From Imhoffiella purpurea (GTDB lineage Bacteria > Pseudomonadota > Gammaproteobacteria > Chromatiales > Chromatiaceae), in the NCBI RefSeq assembly GCF_000585215.1, contig NZ_AONC01000002.1:62001-126000 (forward strand): a stretch of 64,000 bases of DNA. Reading direction: 5' to 3'. Positions 45,133 through 54,194 of the stretch are shown here, piece by piece. The notes beneath the pieces are model-generated. The model was given only the letters and a program-made list of their open reading frames with translations. It was not told the origin of the DNA and did no database searches. The translations under genes were made by a program, and so were the position numbers. How positions within the stretch are numbered: the first letter of the stretch is position 1; the number at the start of each line of letters is the position of its first letter.

Positions 45133-45810
45133 TCAATCCTCGGCAGCATCCGGGGCGATGCGATCGATGAAATAGAGCGCGGCGACCAGCACCAGGCTGG
45201 CAACGGCCATCAGGTGCGGACCGAACAGCCAGAAGACCAGCGGGACGGCGAGATAGTAGCTTCGCATCCCGACGCTGTAGAAGGCACCCGCGCGATTGAG
45301 ATGCTTGGCGACATGCTCGGGAGAGACTCCGGGTGGACGCGACGACGGCGGAAGCGAGATCTGGAAGCCCACGTGATTGTAGAGCCGCACCGACATGGCG
45401 AAGCTGAAGAAGGCGACCAGGAAATCGGCGAGCAGCACCATGAATTTCGCGGCCCGCAGACCCGGGTGATGCGAGCCGATCCCGTTCAGGGTATGCCAAC
45501 TCTCGGCGAGCTTGTCGGCCTCGCTGCTGAGGTTCAGGACGCCTATCACCAGGATGACGGCGGTCGAGGCGAAGAAGGTCGCGGCCATGGTGGAGTTGCG
45601 CAGCGTCTGTACCGCGAGGATTCGCAGACTGGGTTCTTCCATGATGTGCTGGACCCAGAGGGTGCGGGCCTGGCGGTTGACGCTCTGGATGGTGCAGCGC
45701 GGATTGCGGCGGACGCACCAGGCGAGCGCGATCTGGTAGGCGATCAGAACGGTCAGCCCGACGCCGACCCAGATGATGTCGCCCGCGTACTCGTTCCACC
45801 ATGGACTCAT
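45133..45810 (-). CDS. DUF599 family membrane protein
   Basis: This 225-residue integral membrane protein has four or five helices (for example DIIWVGVGLTVLIAYQIALAW at 10-30 and STMAATFFASTAVILVIGVL near 72-91). A C-terminal pair includes YYLAVPLVFWLFGPHLMAV and LVLVAALYFIDR. It fits the uncharacterised DUF599 family by topology and the N-terminal RRNPRCTIQSVNRQART. The frame is open to 45963, but GGAG lies 8 bp before ATG 45810, and the longer version would overlap mutM. No function is known to me. A regulatory or transport role would be a guess. Confidence 0.8.
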   Translation of the reverse strand: MSPWWNEYAGDIIWVGVGLTVLIAYQIALAWCVRRNPRCTIQSVNRQARTLWVQHIMEEPSLRILAVQTLRNSTMAATFFASTAVILVIGVLNLSSEADKLAESWHTLNGIGSHHPGLRAAKFMVLLADFLVAFFSFAMSVRLYNHVGFQISLPPSSRPPGVSPEHVAKHLNRAGAFYSVGMRSYYLAVPLVFWLFGPHLMAVASLVLVAALYFIDRIAPDAAED

Positions 45811-45862
45811 TCGTCGACTCCGGGTTGGATGGTTATGCTCTGAAACGCCTTCACGTCCGAGC

Positions 45863-46690
45863 TCAATGCTGGCACGTTCGACAGTAGAAGGTCGATCTCT
45901 GTCCGATACGGATCTGCCCGACCGGCGTTCCGCAGACCTTGCAGGGTTCGCCGGCGCGTCCATAGACCCGGAGCGATTGGGCGAAGTAGCCGGGTTGTCC
46001 GTCCTCGCGGACGAAGTCCCTCAATGTGGTTCCGCCTTGACGAATCGAGTCCTGCAGCAGCGAGCGAATCGTCGCGGCAAGCCGCCGATAGCGCTCCAGG
46101 CCGATCCGGTTGCAGGCTCGTGAGGGATGGATGCCGGCAAGGAACAACGACTCGTTGGCATAGATGTTACCCACGCCCACCACCACGGAGGCGTCCATGA
46201 TGAAGGACTTCACCGCGATACGTCGTCTGCGGCTCAGTGCGTAGAGATGATCCCCGTCGAATCCGTCGCCCAGCGGCTCGGGTCCCAGGTCTTTGAGCAG
46301 CGGGTGCTGCGACTCCAGTCTGTCGGCCGATTGCGGCTCCCAGATAAAGATGCCGAAGCGTCTGGGATCGTGAAAACGCAGACAGCGTCCATCGTTCAGG
46401 ATCAGGTCAAGATGGTCGTGCTTCCTCGGCGGACTGGATACGGGGACGACCCTGAGACTGCCGGACATCCCGAGATGGACCAGCAGTGTGCCCCGCTCCA
46501 AGTGAATCAATAGATATTTACTGCGGCGTGAGAGTCCGAGGATCGGCTGGCCGTCGACCCGAGCCGGCATGTCGGAAGGGATGGGCAGGCGCAGTCGCGG
46601 TTCGCGGACCAGGAGTCGTGCGATGCGGCGTCCCTCCAGATGCGGGCGAATCCCCCTCAGGGTGGTCTCGACCTCGGGCAGCTCCGGCAT
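45863..46690 (-). CDS. mutM: Formamidopyrimidine-DNA glycosylase MutM (Fpg)
   Basis: MutM removes 8-oxoguanine and formamidopyrimidines and nicks the strand by beta,delta-elimination. The 275-residue protein begins MPELPEVETTLRGIRPHL, where mature Pro2 and Glu3 are catalytic. It has the helix-two-turn-helix (VVGVGNIYANESLFLAGIHP) and ends in a zinc finger, CKVCGTPVGQIRIG with CRTCQH. Full motifs and length indicate an active enzyme. It lies 8 bp downstream of the DUF4340 gene on the minus strand. Confidence 0.96.
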   Translation of the reverse strand: MPELPEVETTLRGIRPHLEGRRIARLLVREPRLRLPIPSDMPARVDGQPILGLSRRSKYLLIHLERGTLLVHLGMSGSLRVVPVSSPPRKHDHLDLILNDGRCLRFHDPRRFGIFIWEPQSADRLESQHPLLKDLGPEPLGDGFDGDHLYALSRRRRIAVKSFIMDASVVVGVGNIYANESLFLAGIHPSRACNRIGLERYRRLAATIRSLLQDSIRQGGTTLRDFVREDGQPGYFAQSLRVYGRAGEPCKVCGTPVGQIRIGQRSTFYCRTCQH

Positions 46691-46698
46691 CGGCGGAC

Positions 46699-47817
46699 TT
46701 ATCGATCCAATCTGTCCGGATCGGTCGTGATGTCCATCTCCGGATCCGGGGCGAACGGATCCTGACCGAGACCGTAATCCTCGGCCGTTCCCGGATTGGT
46801 CATGGTGCGTGGCCTGGGACGCGGTCTGGCGACAGCCGGCATCTCTCCATCCGGCGTCAGGCGAACCTCGGGTGGCTTGCCGAGCTGAACGTCTCCGGGA
46901 AGGATGGTATCCGGATCCTTGGACGGGGCGTAGAGACCCTCGGACAGCGACAAGGGAGGCGTCGGCTTCTCCATGATGGGTGCGAACACCTCCTCCGGAT
47001 CGATGGGGTCGGCGGGTATATCCGCGACGGCTTGCCGGGCGTCCGGGGTCGGATCGATCGCGGCCGGATTCTCGACCAGATCGGGGGCGGTCGCCAGCAC
47101 ATAGAGCAGGCGCTGATCCGGTCGAGCCCAGAGTTTCCGGTCCGGGGAGACCCGAAAGGCCAGGATATCGTCCTCGGAGACCTCGAGCTCGACACCGACG
47201 CCATCGAATGCGCCCGAGAGCGGCTCCACGCGCTCGGCGACGACCGATTCAAGATCCTTCAATACCTTGGAAGCGAGCGGCGTGCCGCCGATGCGTCCGA
47301 ACACCGGCTCGAAACCGCGCGGCAGCAGGTGCCGCGAGACATAGAGGACGGGCGGGGCGATCAGGGACGGATAGAAGCGATCGTCGATCAGGTGCACCAC
47401 CCCTTCCGCGGAGACGTAGCGATCCTGGGTGATCGGATCGATTCCACCGAAGACGAGTTCGAGCGTATCCAGCCTCAGACGGAGCCGGGTCGTGGTGAGG
47501 CCGATCTCGTCGATCGCGGCGGCCTCTTCGGGGACGCTGCGATGGACGGGCGTCGCCAGGATTCCGAGCAGCCTCTCGACCTGAGCGGGCTCGGCATCGA
47601 CCTGCATGGGCTCTTCGAGTCGCCAGCCATATCCGCTGCGACCGAGCCGGATGAGCGGCTCGCCGTCGCGGGCGATCTCGATCAGCTGCAGATTGGCGGC
47701 GCTGAGATCGGTCAGCCTCGATCCTGAATCCGTTTGGGCCAGCTCCTGCTGCATGCGGATACCCACAACCATCACCGCCACGGCCAGGAGCAGATTGATC
47801 AGCCAGCGTCCCTTCAT
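46699..47817 (-). CDS. DUF4340 domain-containing protein
   Basis: This is a 372-residue exported or anchored protein with one N-terminal helix (WLINLLLAVAVMVVGIRM, about 5-22). A DUF4340 fold follows (IEIARDGEPLIRLGRSGYGWRLEEP, about 46-70), and the long C-terminal tail is acidic and Pro-rich (about residues 245-372). The family usually accompanies GldG-like ABC auxiliary proteins. Its start overlaps the end of the GldG-like gene by 4 bp. It may fold in the periplasm with that complex. The extended Pro/Asp tail, with PRPRPRTM near 337, is unusual and unassigned. Confidence 0.85.
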   Translation of the reverse strand: MKGRWLINLLLAVAVMVVGIRMQQELAQTDSGSRLTDLSAANLQLIEIARDGEPLIRLGRSGYGWRLEEPMQVDAEPAQVERLLGILATPVHRSVPEEAAAIDEIGLTTTRLRLRLDTLELVFGGIDPITQDRYVSAEGVVHLIDDRFYPSLIAPPVLYVSRHLLPRGFEPVFGRIGGTPLASKVLKDLESVVAERVEPLSGAFDGVGVELEVSEDDILAFRVSPDRKLWARPDQRLLYVLATAPDLVENPAAIDPTPDARQAVADIPADPIDPEEVFAPIMEKPTPPLSLSEGLYAPSKDPDTILPGDVQLGKPPEVRLTPDGEMPAVARPRPRPRTMTNPGTAEDYGLGQDPFAPDPEMDITTDPDRLDR

Positions 47818-49202
47818 CGTCCCCTCCAGCGATACCAGCGTATCGCGAATCCGCTGGTCACGAAGAGTCCGGGCAGGAGCAGCAGCACCCCGACGCCGAT
47901 CAGCATGCGTTGAGTCGAGCTCAGCTCCAGCGCCTCGGCCGCCTGGGGCGGAGGGGGCAATGCGAGCGGCGGCTCCTCGCCGCTCAGCCAGCGGAAGAAC
48001 CTCAGACCCAGCTCGCGGTTGCCGTGACTGCCGATCTGGGCATTGCTGAGGAAGTCGCTGTCGCCGACGACCAGCACCCTCTGCTGGCGATCCGAGTCGG
48101 GCAGATTGCGGGTCAGCGCCAGGACCACGGCGAGCGGCCCAGCCTGCTCGCCCACCACCTCGTCACGGACGATCTTGCCCTCCAGACGGCCGGTCTCGTT
48201 CCAGCTCTGGCTGCCGGTCGAGAGATAGGTCGCGAGATCCCAGCCGGGGGCGATTCGGGTCTCGAATCCCAAGCTGCCCGGCAGCAGCGCGGGTGCGCTG
48301 AGCCCCTCTGTGAGCGGGTCGGTGGGGTAGTCGGAGATGACGGCGACGGCTGGGGTCTCCACGCCCATCTTGGCGGCGGCGGCGTCCACGATGACGCCCG
48401 GCAGGATGGACAGTCCCAGCTGAGCCGCCAGAGGGTCGAGTCCGTGCATGGGGCCCGGATCCATCAGCCACAGCAGGTTGCCGCCGCGATCCAGATAGCG
48501 CAGCAGGCTCTCGATCTCGCCCGGAAAGAGCTGGATTTGGGGCATGGAGAGCACGAGCAGGCGGGTGTTGTGCGGGACCTCCTGGATGGTCGCCAGGTCC
48601 AGTGGGCGGGCGAGGAAGCCCTGATCCCGGAGCTCCTGTCCGAGCCGTCCCAGATCGGTGGTGCCCCCGCCCTGGATGGAGCGCTCGCCGTGACCCTCGA
48701 TCACGGCGACCCAGGGCGAACGGGTTTCGGCCAGCCGAGCGATCGCGGCCGAGATGGAGCGCTCCCCCACCTCCTTGAGCGTCTCGCGGCGTCCCTGGTA
48801 TTCGAGCAGGATCTGACCGATCAGGGTGACGTCCGCGTCGCGCGCCCGTTCCGGGAACAGCTGCGGATCCAGGTAGTCGACCTGCATCTCGGGGAGGTTC
48901 TGACGATAGGGGGCGAGCAGACGCTCGATGGCCTCGCCGAGCGGCGTATCCTCGGGCGAGAAGACGGTGATCCGCAGCGGGGCGTCGAGACGGTCGAGAA
49001 TCGCCAGGCTCTCGGCGGTCAGGCTGTTGCTTCCCGAGCTTGTCCAGTCCCAGTAGCGATCGTGGCGTGCGATCAGCCATCCGGATCCGATCACCAGCGC
49101 CAGCAGCAGCAGGACGAACGTCAGGTCGGCCAGGGCGCGCTCCACCCGCTGCAGCCGGATCCACAGACGTTGCGGGAATTCTTGTTGCGGGAAGGGCTTC
49201 AT
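47814..49202 (-). CDS. GldG-like ABC-transport auxiliary protein
   Basis: This 462-residue protein has one N-terminal helix (TFVLLLLALVIGSGWLIA, about 28-45). A large extracytoplasmic domain resembles the GldG/ABC auxiliary fold (LTAESLAILDRLDAPLRITVF at about 60-80, DRQQRVLVVGDSDFLSNAQIGSHGNREL near 390). A C-terminal helix (IGVGVLLLLPGLFVTSGFAI) precedes a basic tail, giving two membrane anchors. In gliding Bacteroidetes GldA-F-G form an ABC complex. Similar cassettes of unknown function exist in proteobacteria that do not glide. ATG 49202 overlaps the permease by 4 bp. An open frame further upstream is not protein-like. Confidence 0.85.
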   Translation of the reverse strand: MKPFPQQEFPQRLWIRLQRVERALADLTFVLLLLALVIGSGWLIARHDRYWDWTSSGSNSLTAESLAILDRLDAPLRITVFSPEDTPLGEAIERLLAPYRQNLPEMQVDYLDPQLFPERARDADVTLIGQILLEYQGRRETLKEVGERSISAAIARLAETRSPWVAVIEGHGERSIQGGGTTDLGRLGQELRDQGFLARPLDLATIQEVPHNTRLLVLSMPQIQLFPGEIESLLRYLDRGGNLLWLMDPGPMHGLDPLAAQLGLSILPGVIVDAAAAKMGVETPAVAVISDYPTDPLTEGLSAPALLPGSLGFETRIAPGWDLATYLSTGSQSWNETGRLEGKIVRDEVVGEQAGPLAVVLALTRNLPDSDRQQRVLVVGDSDFLSNAQIGSHGNRELGLRFFRWLSGEEPPLALPPPPQAAEALELSSTQRMLIGVGVLLLLPGLFVTSGFAIRWYRWRGR

Positions 49203-49936
49203 TGCAGACGACGGTTGATCAGTCGGCGATGCGTGAGCGCGAGGAAGAAGAGCGTGAAGAGAACGAAATAGCCCAGATCGCTCATGCGGACCGCACCGAG
49301 CAGGAACCAGAGGAGATGCTCGTTCCAGGAGAGCCAGTCGAACAGCGAGAGGCTCATGTCTCCGATGGAATCGGCGCGGCCGACGATCGAGAGCAGCAGG
49401 AGCAGACCGAATCCGATCAGGACCGATGCGCCAGGCTGGGAGCTGAGGCTGGATCCATAGAGACCGATGGCGCAGAACATGACGGCGGCCAGCCAGAGCC
49501 CGAGCGTCGCCGCGGCCAGATGACCCGGATCCAGGTCGGCGATGCCGCTCAGCATGAGCAGATTCGCGGCCGGCAGGAGACACAGTGGCGTGATGAGCAG
49601 GATCAGCCCCAGGAATTTGCCGATCACCACCTCGCCCAGACGGACGGGTGCCGAGCCCAGCAGGTCGAAGCTGCCCTCGCGCAATTCGGCGCTCAGAGAC
49701 CGCATCGCCAGCAGGGGGGCCGCCAGCAGGGCGATCACGGCCGCGAATCCGAACAGATTGAGTGCCAGCTCTTGGGTCAGGCTGCCCACGCGCTCGTCGG
49801 CCGAGAGTCCGCTGAAATCCTCGACGACCTTCAGATAGATCCAGGCGAGCACGACCTGCCCGGCCCCGAGCAGAACCCAGATCAGGGGTGTCACCAGACC
49901 GCTCCGGATCTCGCGTCCGGCGATGGCGCCGATCAT
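49199..49936 (-). CDS. ABC-2 type permease (GldF-like)
   Basis: This 245-residue permease has six hydrophobic segments (VTPLIWVLLGAGQVVLAWIYL at about 14-34, FGFAAVIALLAAPLLAM, LILLITPLCLLPAANLLML and others) and a short basic C-terminus. It would form the membrane part of an ABC exporter with the ATPase encoded just upstream (overlap 4 bp) and the GldG-like partner downstream (overlap 4 bp). The substrate is unknown. The hydrophobic pattern matches ABC-2 exporters and not importers. Confidence 0.87.
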   Translation of the reverse strand: MIGAIAGREIRSGLVTPLIWVLLGAGQVVLAWIYLKVVEDFSGLSADERVGSLTQELALNLFGFAAVIALLAAPLLAMRSLSAELREGSFDLLGSAPVRLGEVVIGKFLGLILLITPLCLLPAANLLMLSGIADLDPGHLAAATLGLWLAAVMFCAIGLYGSSLSSQPGASVLIGFGLLLLLSIVGRADSIGDMSLSLFDWLSWNEHLLWFLLGAVRMSDLGYFVLFTLFFLALTHRRLINRRLQ

Positions 49937-50850
49937 GTCCTGTCCTCCACGCCGATCAGGTCGAAGAAGACGCGCTCCAGATCGCTGTGTTCGGGAAGCA
50001 GCTCGAGCAACCCGAGACCGGCCATGACGATGCCACGGGACAGGTCGGCGGCCGTGCCAAGTTCGTCCAGCTCGACCAGATACCGGTCTCCGCCGATCGC
50101 CTCGGAACTCAGCACGTGCGGCAGGGTGACCAGCACCCCGGCGTCCGAGGTGGGCGTGAGGCGAATCCGCCACTGGCTGCACTGAGACGAGGGTTGGAGC
50201 CGGGCGTCGAACCGGACGCGGCCCTGATGCATGATGACCGCACGATCGCAGACGGCCTGGACCTCGCCGAGCAGATGGCTCGAGAGGATCACGCCGCATT
50301 CCTCGGCCAGACTGCGGATAAGCGCGCGCAGCTCGCGCATCTGAAAGGGATCCAGGCCCTCCGTCGGCTCGTCCAGGATCAGGAGCTTGGGCCGGTGCAG
50401 GATGGCCTGGGCGATCCCGAGCCGCTGACGGAAGCCCTTCGACAGCTTGGCGATCAGCCGCTGTCCGCTGTTCTCCAGACCGCAGCGGCGCTTGGCCTCG
50501 GCCACGGATTCGGGGATGCGGCGGGAGGGCAGGCGATGGATCCGGGCGCAGAAGGTCAGATATTCGTCTACCCGCAACTCTGGGTGAAGCGGCGGACGCT
50601 CGGGCAGATAGCCGAGATGGCGCTTCGCCTGCAAGGGTTTGCGCGCGAGATCGATCCCCTGGATCTCGATGCGGCCCCGGCTGGGGGCGAGCATTCCGGA
50701 CAGGATCCGCAGACAGGTGGTCTTTCCGGCGCCGTTCGGTCCCAGCAGGCCCAGTACCTCGCCCCTGTCCAGACACAGATTCACGTCGGAGAGCGCCTGC
50801 TGGCTTCCGAATCGTCTGGAGAGATCGGTGACGCGAACGAGGGTGTCCAT
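49933..50850 (-). CDS. ABC transporter ATP-binding protein (GldA-like)
   Basis: This 305-residue ATPase has Walker A LGPNGAGKTTCLRIL (about 36-50), Q-loop region YLPERPP, signature LSKGFRQRLGIAQAI (about 137-151), Walker B LLILDEPTEGLDP and the H-loop His in LSSHLL. A C-terminal domain follows that occurs in exporters of this type. The longer frame starts at 50895. ATG 50850 was chosen because it gives the usual N-terminus MDTLVRVTDL, but neither start has a strong ribosome site. The cassette appears to be one operon with overlapping starts, running ATPase-permease-GldG-DUF4340-mutM. Confidence 0.93.
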   Translation of the reverse strand: MDTLVRVTDLSRRFGSQQALSDVNLCLDRGEVLGLLGPNGAGKTTCLRILSGMLAPSRGRIEIQGIDLARKPLQAKRHLGYLPERPPLHPELRVDEYLTFCARIHRLPSRRIPESVAEAKRRCGLENSGQRLIAKLSKGFRQRLGIAQAILHRPKLLILDEPTEGLDPFQMRELRALIRSLAEECGVILSSHLLGEVQAVCDRAVIMHQGRVRFDARLQPSSQCSQWRIRLTPTSDAGVLVTLPHVLSSEAIGGDRYLVELDELGTAADLSRGIVMAGLGLLELLPEHSDLERVFFDLIGVEDRT

Positions 50851-51039
50851 GAGCAGGGGAAGATAACCGCTCCGGGCCGGCTTGCCAAACTCCATGGAGG
50901 TCCGACGGGGCCAAGCCTGTCGAATGGATGATGGAGCGCGGTTCGGCAGGTGGTGAGGCGGCCTTCCCTGGCCTTATGGAGCCGTTCGAGTCGGAAACGG
51001 ATCCCTCGTTTCATCCGTCGACCCGATATCGGCAGGGAA

Positions 51040-51411
51040 TCACTTCTCCTGGGCCGATGTCGGGGTTTCAGGAGTCAGCTGGGCCGGCTGCTGCCAGGGT
51101 ACGTAGGGCAGTGCCGGATAGGCATGGTCCCAGTAGCGAGGATATCCGAGCCAATGATGGTAGCGGTGCCAATGGCGATAGGGCCGATACCAGTAGCCCG
51201 GGCCACCCCAGTAACCCGGAGCGCCCCAATAGCCTGGTCCGCCCCAGTATCCGGGGCCCCACCAGCCCGGACCGCCCCAGCCGCTCCAGCCACCGCCGAA
51301 ACCGAAGCTGAAGCCGCCGCCGAAGAACCCGAAGAAGGCTTGCGACTGTGCCGGAGTCGCAAGCAGCAGGGTCGCGAACAATGCGGAAAGGAAGACATGT
51401 GGACGTTTCAT
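51040..51411 (-). CDS. Exported Gly/Trp/Tyr-rich repeat protein, sulfur globule protein-like
   Basis: The 123-residue protein has a signal peptide (MKRPHVFLSALFATLLLATP, cut probably after AQSQA). The mature part is dominated by Gly, Trp, Tyr and Pro, including about five GYWGGP-type repeats (residues 47-74). A His/Tyr/Arg-rich stretch (YRHWHRYHHW) and a Pro/Gln tail follow. No fold or enzyme motif is visible. This composition matches envelope proteins around intracytoplasmic or periplasmic sulfur globules (SgpA-C) in purple sulfur bacteria, so a structural role is likely, but the sequence alone cannot prove it. GGAGG lies 7 bp before the ATG, implying good expression. Confidence 0.8.
   Translation of the reverse strand: MKRPHVFLSALFATLLLATPAQSQAFFGFFGGGFSFGFGGGWSGWGGPGWWGPGYWGGPGYWGAPGYWGGPGYWYRPYRHWHRYHHWLGYPRYWDHAYPALPYVPWQQPAQLTPETPTSAQEK
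51190..51273 (-). repeat. Tandem 18-bp repeats in the Gly/Trp/Tyr-rich gene
   Basis: The coding strand repeats an 18-bp unit encoding GYWGGP or GYWGAP about four to five times, with synonymous changes between copies. Such arrays change length by slippage. The codon differences suggest this one is old or under selection to limit recombination. Confidence 0.7.
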
Positions 51412-51606
51412 GATGCACCTCCACTGGGACCTCGAATCCGATCCCACGGAAGTATGGGATCCGGGCCCCGTGTCTTTTATTTTAGTAAATAATCAAGGAC
51501 TGATTAGGTCGGCCCTTCGATTCCGATCCGAATCGACTCTGCTGTCTGTCTTCTCAGTTCTTGCCTCGGCGTTCGCCAGGTCGCTCTGGCGGTGCCGAGG
51601 GTAGGA

Positions 51607-51828
51607 TCAGCCGACCCATTCATAGATCTCGATCGAGGCCGGATCGCAACTGCAGCAGCCTCCGGCGCACGGCGTGTTGGCGGGCAGCTTGCGGACGCGG
51701 CCCTTGCGTTCCAGCGTCTCCAGCATTCCGCGCAATGCCTCCGGATTCGCGTCGAACCGGTGCGAGAGATCCCGCAAGGCGGCCCGTCCGTTCTCCCGCA
51801 GATAGCCAGAAAGTTCGGTGACGATCAT
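51607..51828 (-). CDS. feoC: FeoC-like ferrous iron transport regulator
   Basis: This 73-residue winged-helix protein has a Cys-rich wing, CAGGCCSC (about 54-61), of the kind that binds an iron-sulfur cluster in FeoC. The N-terminal half (LSGYLRENGRAALRDLSHRF) is the helical DNA-binding-like core. In enteric bacteria FeoC steadies FeoB under anaerobic conditions. The gene lies 9 bp after feoB, as in the E. coli operon. The short gap and cysteines make the call good, although no partner was tested. Confidence 0.87.
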   Translation of the reverse strand: MIVTELSGYLRENGRAALRDLSHRFDANPEALRGMLETLERKGRVRKLPANTPCAGGCCSCDPASIEIYEWVG

Positions 51829-51837
51829 AGTGGCTCC

Positions 51838-54192
51838 TTAAAGGGTCTCACGCGCCAGGTCGCGCTTCGGCAAGGTGCGCTGGGACCACCAGCGCATGGC
51901 GACGACGGCGGCGCCGAAGAGCGCGAGCATGGCGCCGATCCAGGATGCCGAGCTCGCCGGATCGCGCGCGAAGATCGCTGCCTGGTAGAAGATAGTCGCG
52001 GTGATATAGCCGAGCCCGGTCGTCCAGGTCACCGCGAACAGGGTCCAGCCCGGGGAGGTCTCGCGGTTGATGGCCGCGATGGCCGCCACGCAGGGGGCAT
52101 AGAGCAGGATGAAGAGCAGATAGGCGAAGGCGCCGGCCGCGCCGTCGAAGCGGGCCGCCATGGCGCCGAAGGTCGTGGTCGTCACCTCCTGCTCCGAGGC
52201 GGCCAGCTCCTGGTCGTCGACATCGCCGATATCGAGTCCGAGCGGATCGGCCCAGCCGCCCAAGGCGTCGCCGAGATTGGCCGGGATGGTGGCCACGGCC
52301 TCGGCCAGGCCGGCGCCCATGTCGTAGCCGCCATCCTTTTCTTCCGCGGCGGCTGCCTCACCGCCCTGGTCCTGGCTGCCCAGGGCCGAGTAGGTGGCGT
52401 CGAGCGTTCCCACCACGGCCTCCTTGGCGAGGATGCCGGTGAAGATGCCGACGGTCGCCGGCCAGTTCTCCTCGTCCAGCCCCATGGGACCGAAGGCGGG
52501 CGCGATGGTGCGTCCGATCTCGGCCAGGAGCGAGCGGTCGCTGTCCTCGTTGCCGAAGCTGCCGTCCGTGCCCGTGCTGTTGAGCACGTTGATGACCAGC
52601 ACCATGGGCACGATCACGGATCCGGCGCGGACCACGAATCCCTTGGTGCGGTCCCAGGTGCGCAGCGCCACGCCCTTGAGGGTCGGCAGATGATAGGGGG
52701 GCAGTTCCATCACGAAGGGCATGGCCTGGCCCTGGAGGAGTGTCCGCTTGAGGATGAATCCGGTCAGCACGGCCGCCGCGATCCCGATCAGATAGAGACC
52801 GAAGACGATGTTCTGTCCGCCGGAGGTGAAGAAGGCCGCCGCGAAGAGCGCATAGACGGGCAGCCGCGCACCGCAGGACATGAAAGGTGCCATGAGCACC
52901 GTGAGGATCCGGTCGCGCTGATTCTCCAGGGTGCGGGCAGCCATGATGGCCGGGACGTTGCAGCCGAATCCGACCAGCAGCGGCACGAAGGACTTGCCGG
53001 GCAGTCCGATGCCGCGCATGAAGCGGTCGACTACGAAGGCCGCCCGCGCCATGTAGCCCGAGTCCTCGAGCACCGACATGAACAGATAGAGAAAGGCGAT
53101 GATGGGGATGAAGGTCGCGACCACCTGGATGCCGCCGCCGATGCCACCGGCGACGCCGACGACGAACCATTCGGGTGCCCGGGCGGCTGTCAGGAAGGCG
53201 GCGGTGCCGTCGACGAAGAGGGTGCCGGCCGCGATGTCGAAGAAGTCGATGAATGCACCACCGATGTTGATGGTGAACATGAACATCAGGTACATGACGA
53301 AGAGGAAGATGGGGATGCCGAAGGCGCGGTTGAGCATCACCCGGTCCAGGCGGTCCGACAGGGTTCGCGAGACCTCGCCGACCTGCGTCACGCTGGCCTG
53401 GGTTACCGCGTGCGCATAGCCGTAGCGGGCGTCGGCGAAGAGGATGTCGGCGTCGTCGGCCTCGTCGCCGAGGAGCGCGCGGATTTCGTCGTTCCCGACG
53501 CGCTCCCCCACCAGGTTTGCGGCCAGATCGTCGCCCTCGATCAGACGCGCCGCCAGCCAGCGCGGCGGATCCATTTGGGCCTCGGCGATGCCCGCGATCT
53601 TGGGCACGATCGCGGCGATCGCATCCTCCAGCTTCTGGCCGTAGTTCACCGGGTTGGCGGGGATCCAGCGCGCGTCCGTTACCGACTGGGCGGCATCCAG
53701 CAGGGCCTGGCGCAGTTCCTTGATCCCCTTGCCGTCCGCCGCGACGACCGGGACGACGGGGCATCCCAGTCGCGCCGACAGCTGCTCGACGTCGATCTGG
53801 AGCCCGCGCTCCTCGGCGACGTCCATCATGTTGAGCGCGATGAGGGTCGGCCGTCCCATCTCGAGCAGCTGGGTCGTCAGATAGAGATTGCGCTCCAGGT
53901 TGGCCGCGTCGAGGATGTTCAGGATGAGATCGGCCTCGCGCGCATGGACGAAGTCCCGGGCGATCCGTTCGTCCAATGACACCGCCTGGTCCGACACATC
54001 CAGCGAATAGGTTCCGGGCAGGTCGACCAGATTGAACTCGGCGCCGCCGAATCCGTAGCGTCCGATCTTGCGTTCCACCGTGACGCCGGGCCAGTTGCCG
54101 ACGCGCTGTCTGGACCCGGTGAGGGCGTTGAAGAGGGTCGTCTTGCCGCAATTCGGATTGCCGACGACGCCGATGGTATAGCGCGTCTTCAT
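51838..54192 (-). CDS. feoB: Ferrous iron transport protein B
   Basis: FeoB is the inner-membrane Fe(II) importer with a cytosolic G domain. The 784 residues begin TRYTIGVVGNPNCGKTTLFN (G1), then DLPGTYSLD (G3) and NMMDVAEE (G4). A helical domain follows, then about ten membrane helices with Gate motifs (for example GFGCNVPAIMAARTLE near 418 and FMSCGARLPVYAL). The region near 620-660 has a low-complexity insertion (GGEAAAAEEKDGG). A C-terminal permease repeat follows with ILLYAPCVAAIAAINRE. It is full length and preceded by two feoA genes, with feoC after it. Confidence 0.96.
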   Translation of the reverse strand: MKTRYTIGVVGNPNCGKTTLFNALTGSRQRVGNWPGVTVERKIGRYGFGGAEFNLVDLPGTYSLDVSDQAVSLDERIARDFVHAREADLILNILDAANLERNLYLTTQLLEMGRPTLIALNMMDVAEERGLQIDVEQLSARLGCPVVPVVAADGKGIKELRQALLDAAQSVTDARWIPANPVNYGQKLEDAIAAIVPKIAGIAEAQMDPPRWLAARLIEGDDLAANLVGERVGNDEIRALLGDEADDADILFADARYGYAHAVTQASVTQVGEVSRTLSDRLDRVMLNRAFGIPIFLFVMYLMFMFTINIGGAFIDFFDIAAGTLFVDGTAAFLTAARAPEWFVVGVAGGIGGGIQVVATFIPIIAFLYLFMSVLEDSGYMARAAFVVDRFMRGIGLPGKSFVPLLVGFGCNVPAIMAARTLENQRDRILTVLMAPFMSCGARLPVYALFAAAFFTSGGQNIVFGLYLIGIAAAVLTGFILKRTLLQGQAMPFVMELPPYHLPTLKGVALRTWDRTKGFVVRAGSVIVPMVLVINVLNSTGTDGSFGNEDSDRSLLAEIGRTIAPAFGPMGLDEENWPATVGIFTGILAKEAVVGTLDATYSALGSQDQGGEAAAAEEKDGGYDMGAGLAEAVATIPANLGDALGGWADPLGLDIGDVDDQELAASEQEVTTTTFGAMAARFDGAAGAFAYLLFILLYAPCVAAIAAINRETSPGWTLFAVTWTTGLGYITATIFYQAAIFARDPASSASWIGAMLALFGAAVVAMRWWSQRTLPKRDLARETL

Positions 54193-54194
54193 GG

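Noticed and set aside
45370-45375. CACGTG core as a further parS site
   Set aside because: No TGTTC or GAACA arms are present on either side.
51592-53979. A 795-codon plus-strand open frame across feoB
   Set aside because: It is antisense to FeoB, whose G-domain and membrane motifs are clear. The His/Glu/Gly-rich frame is a shadow.
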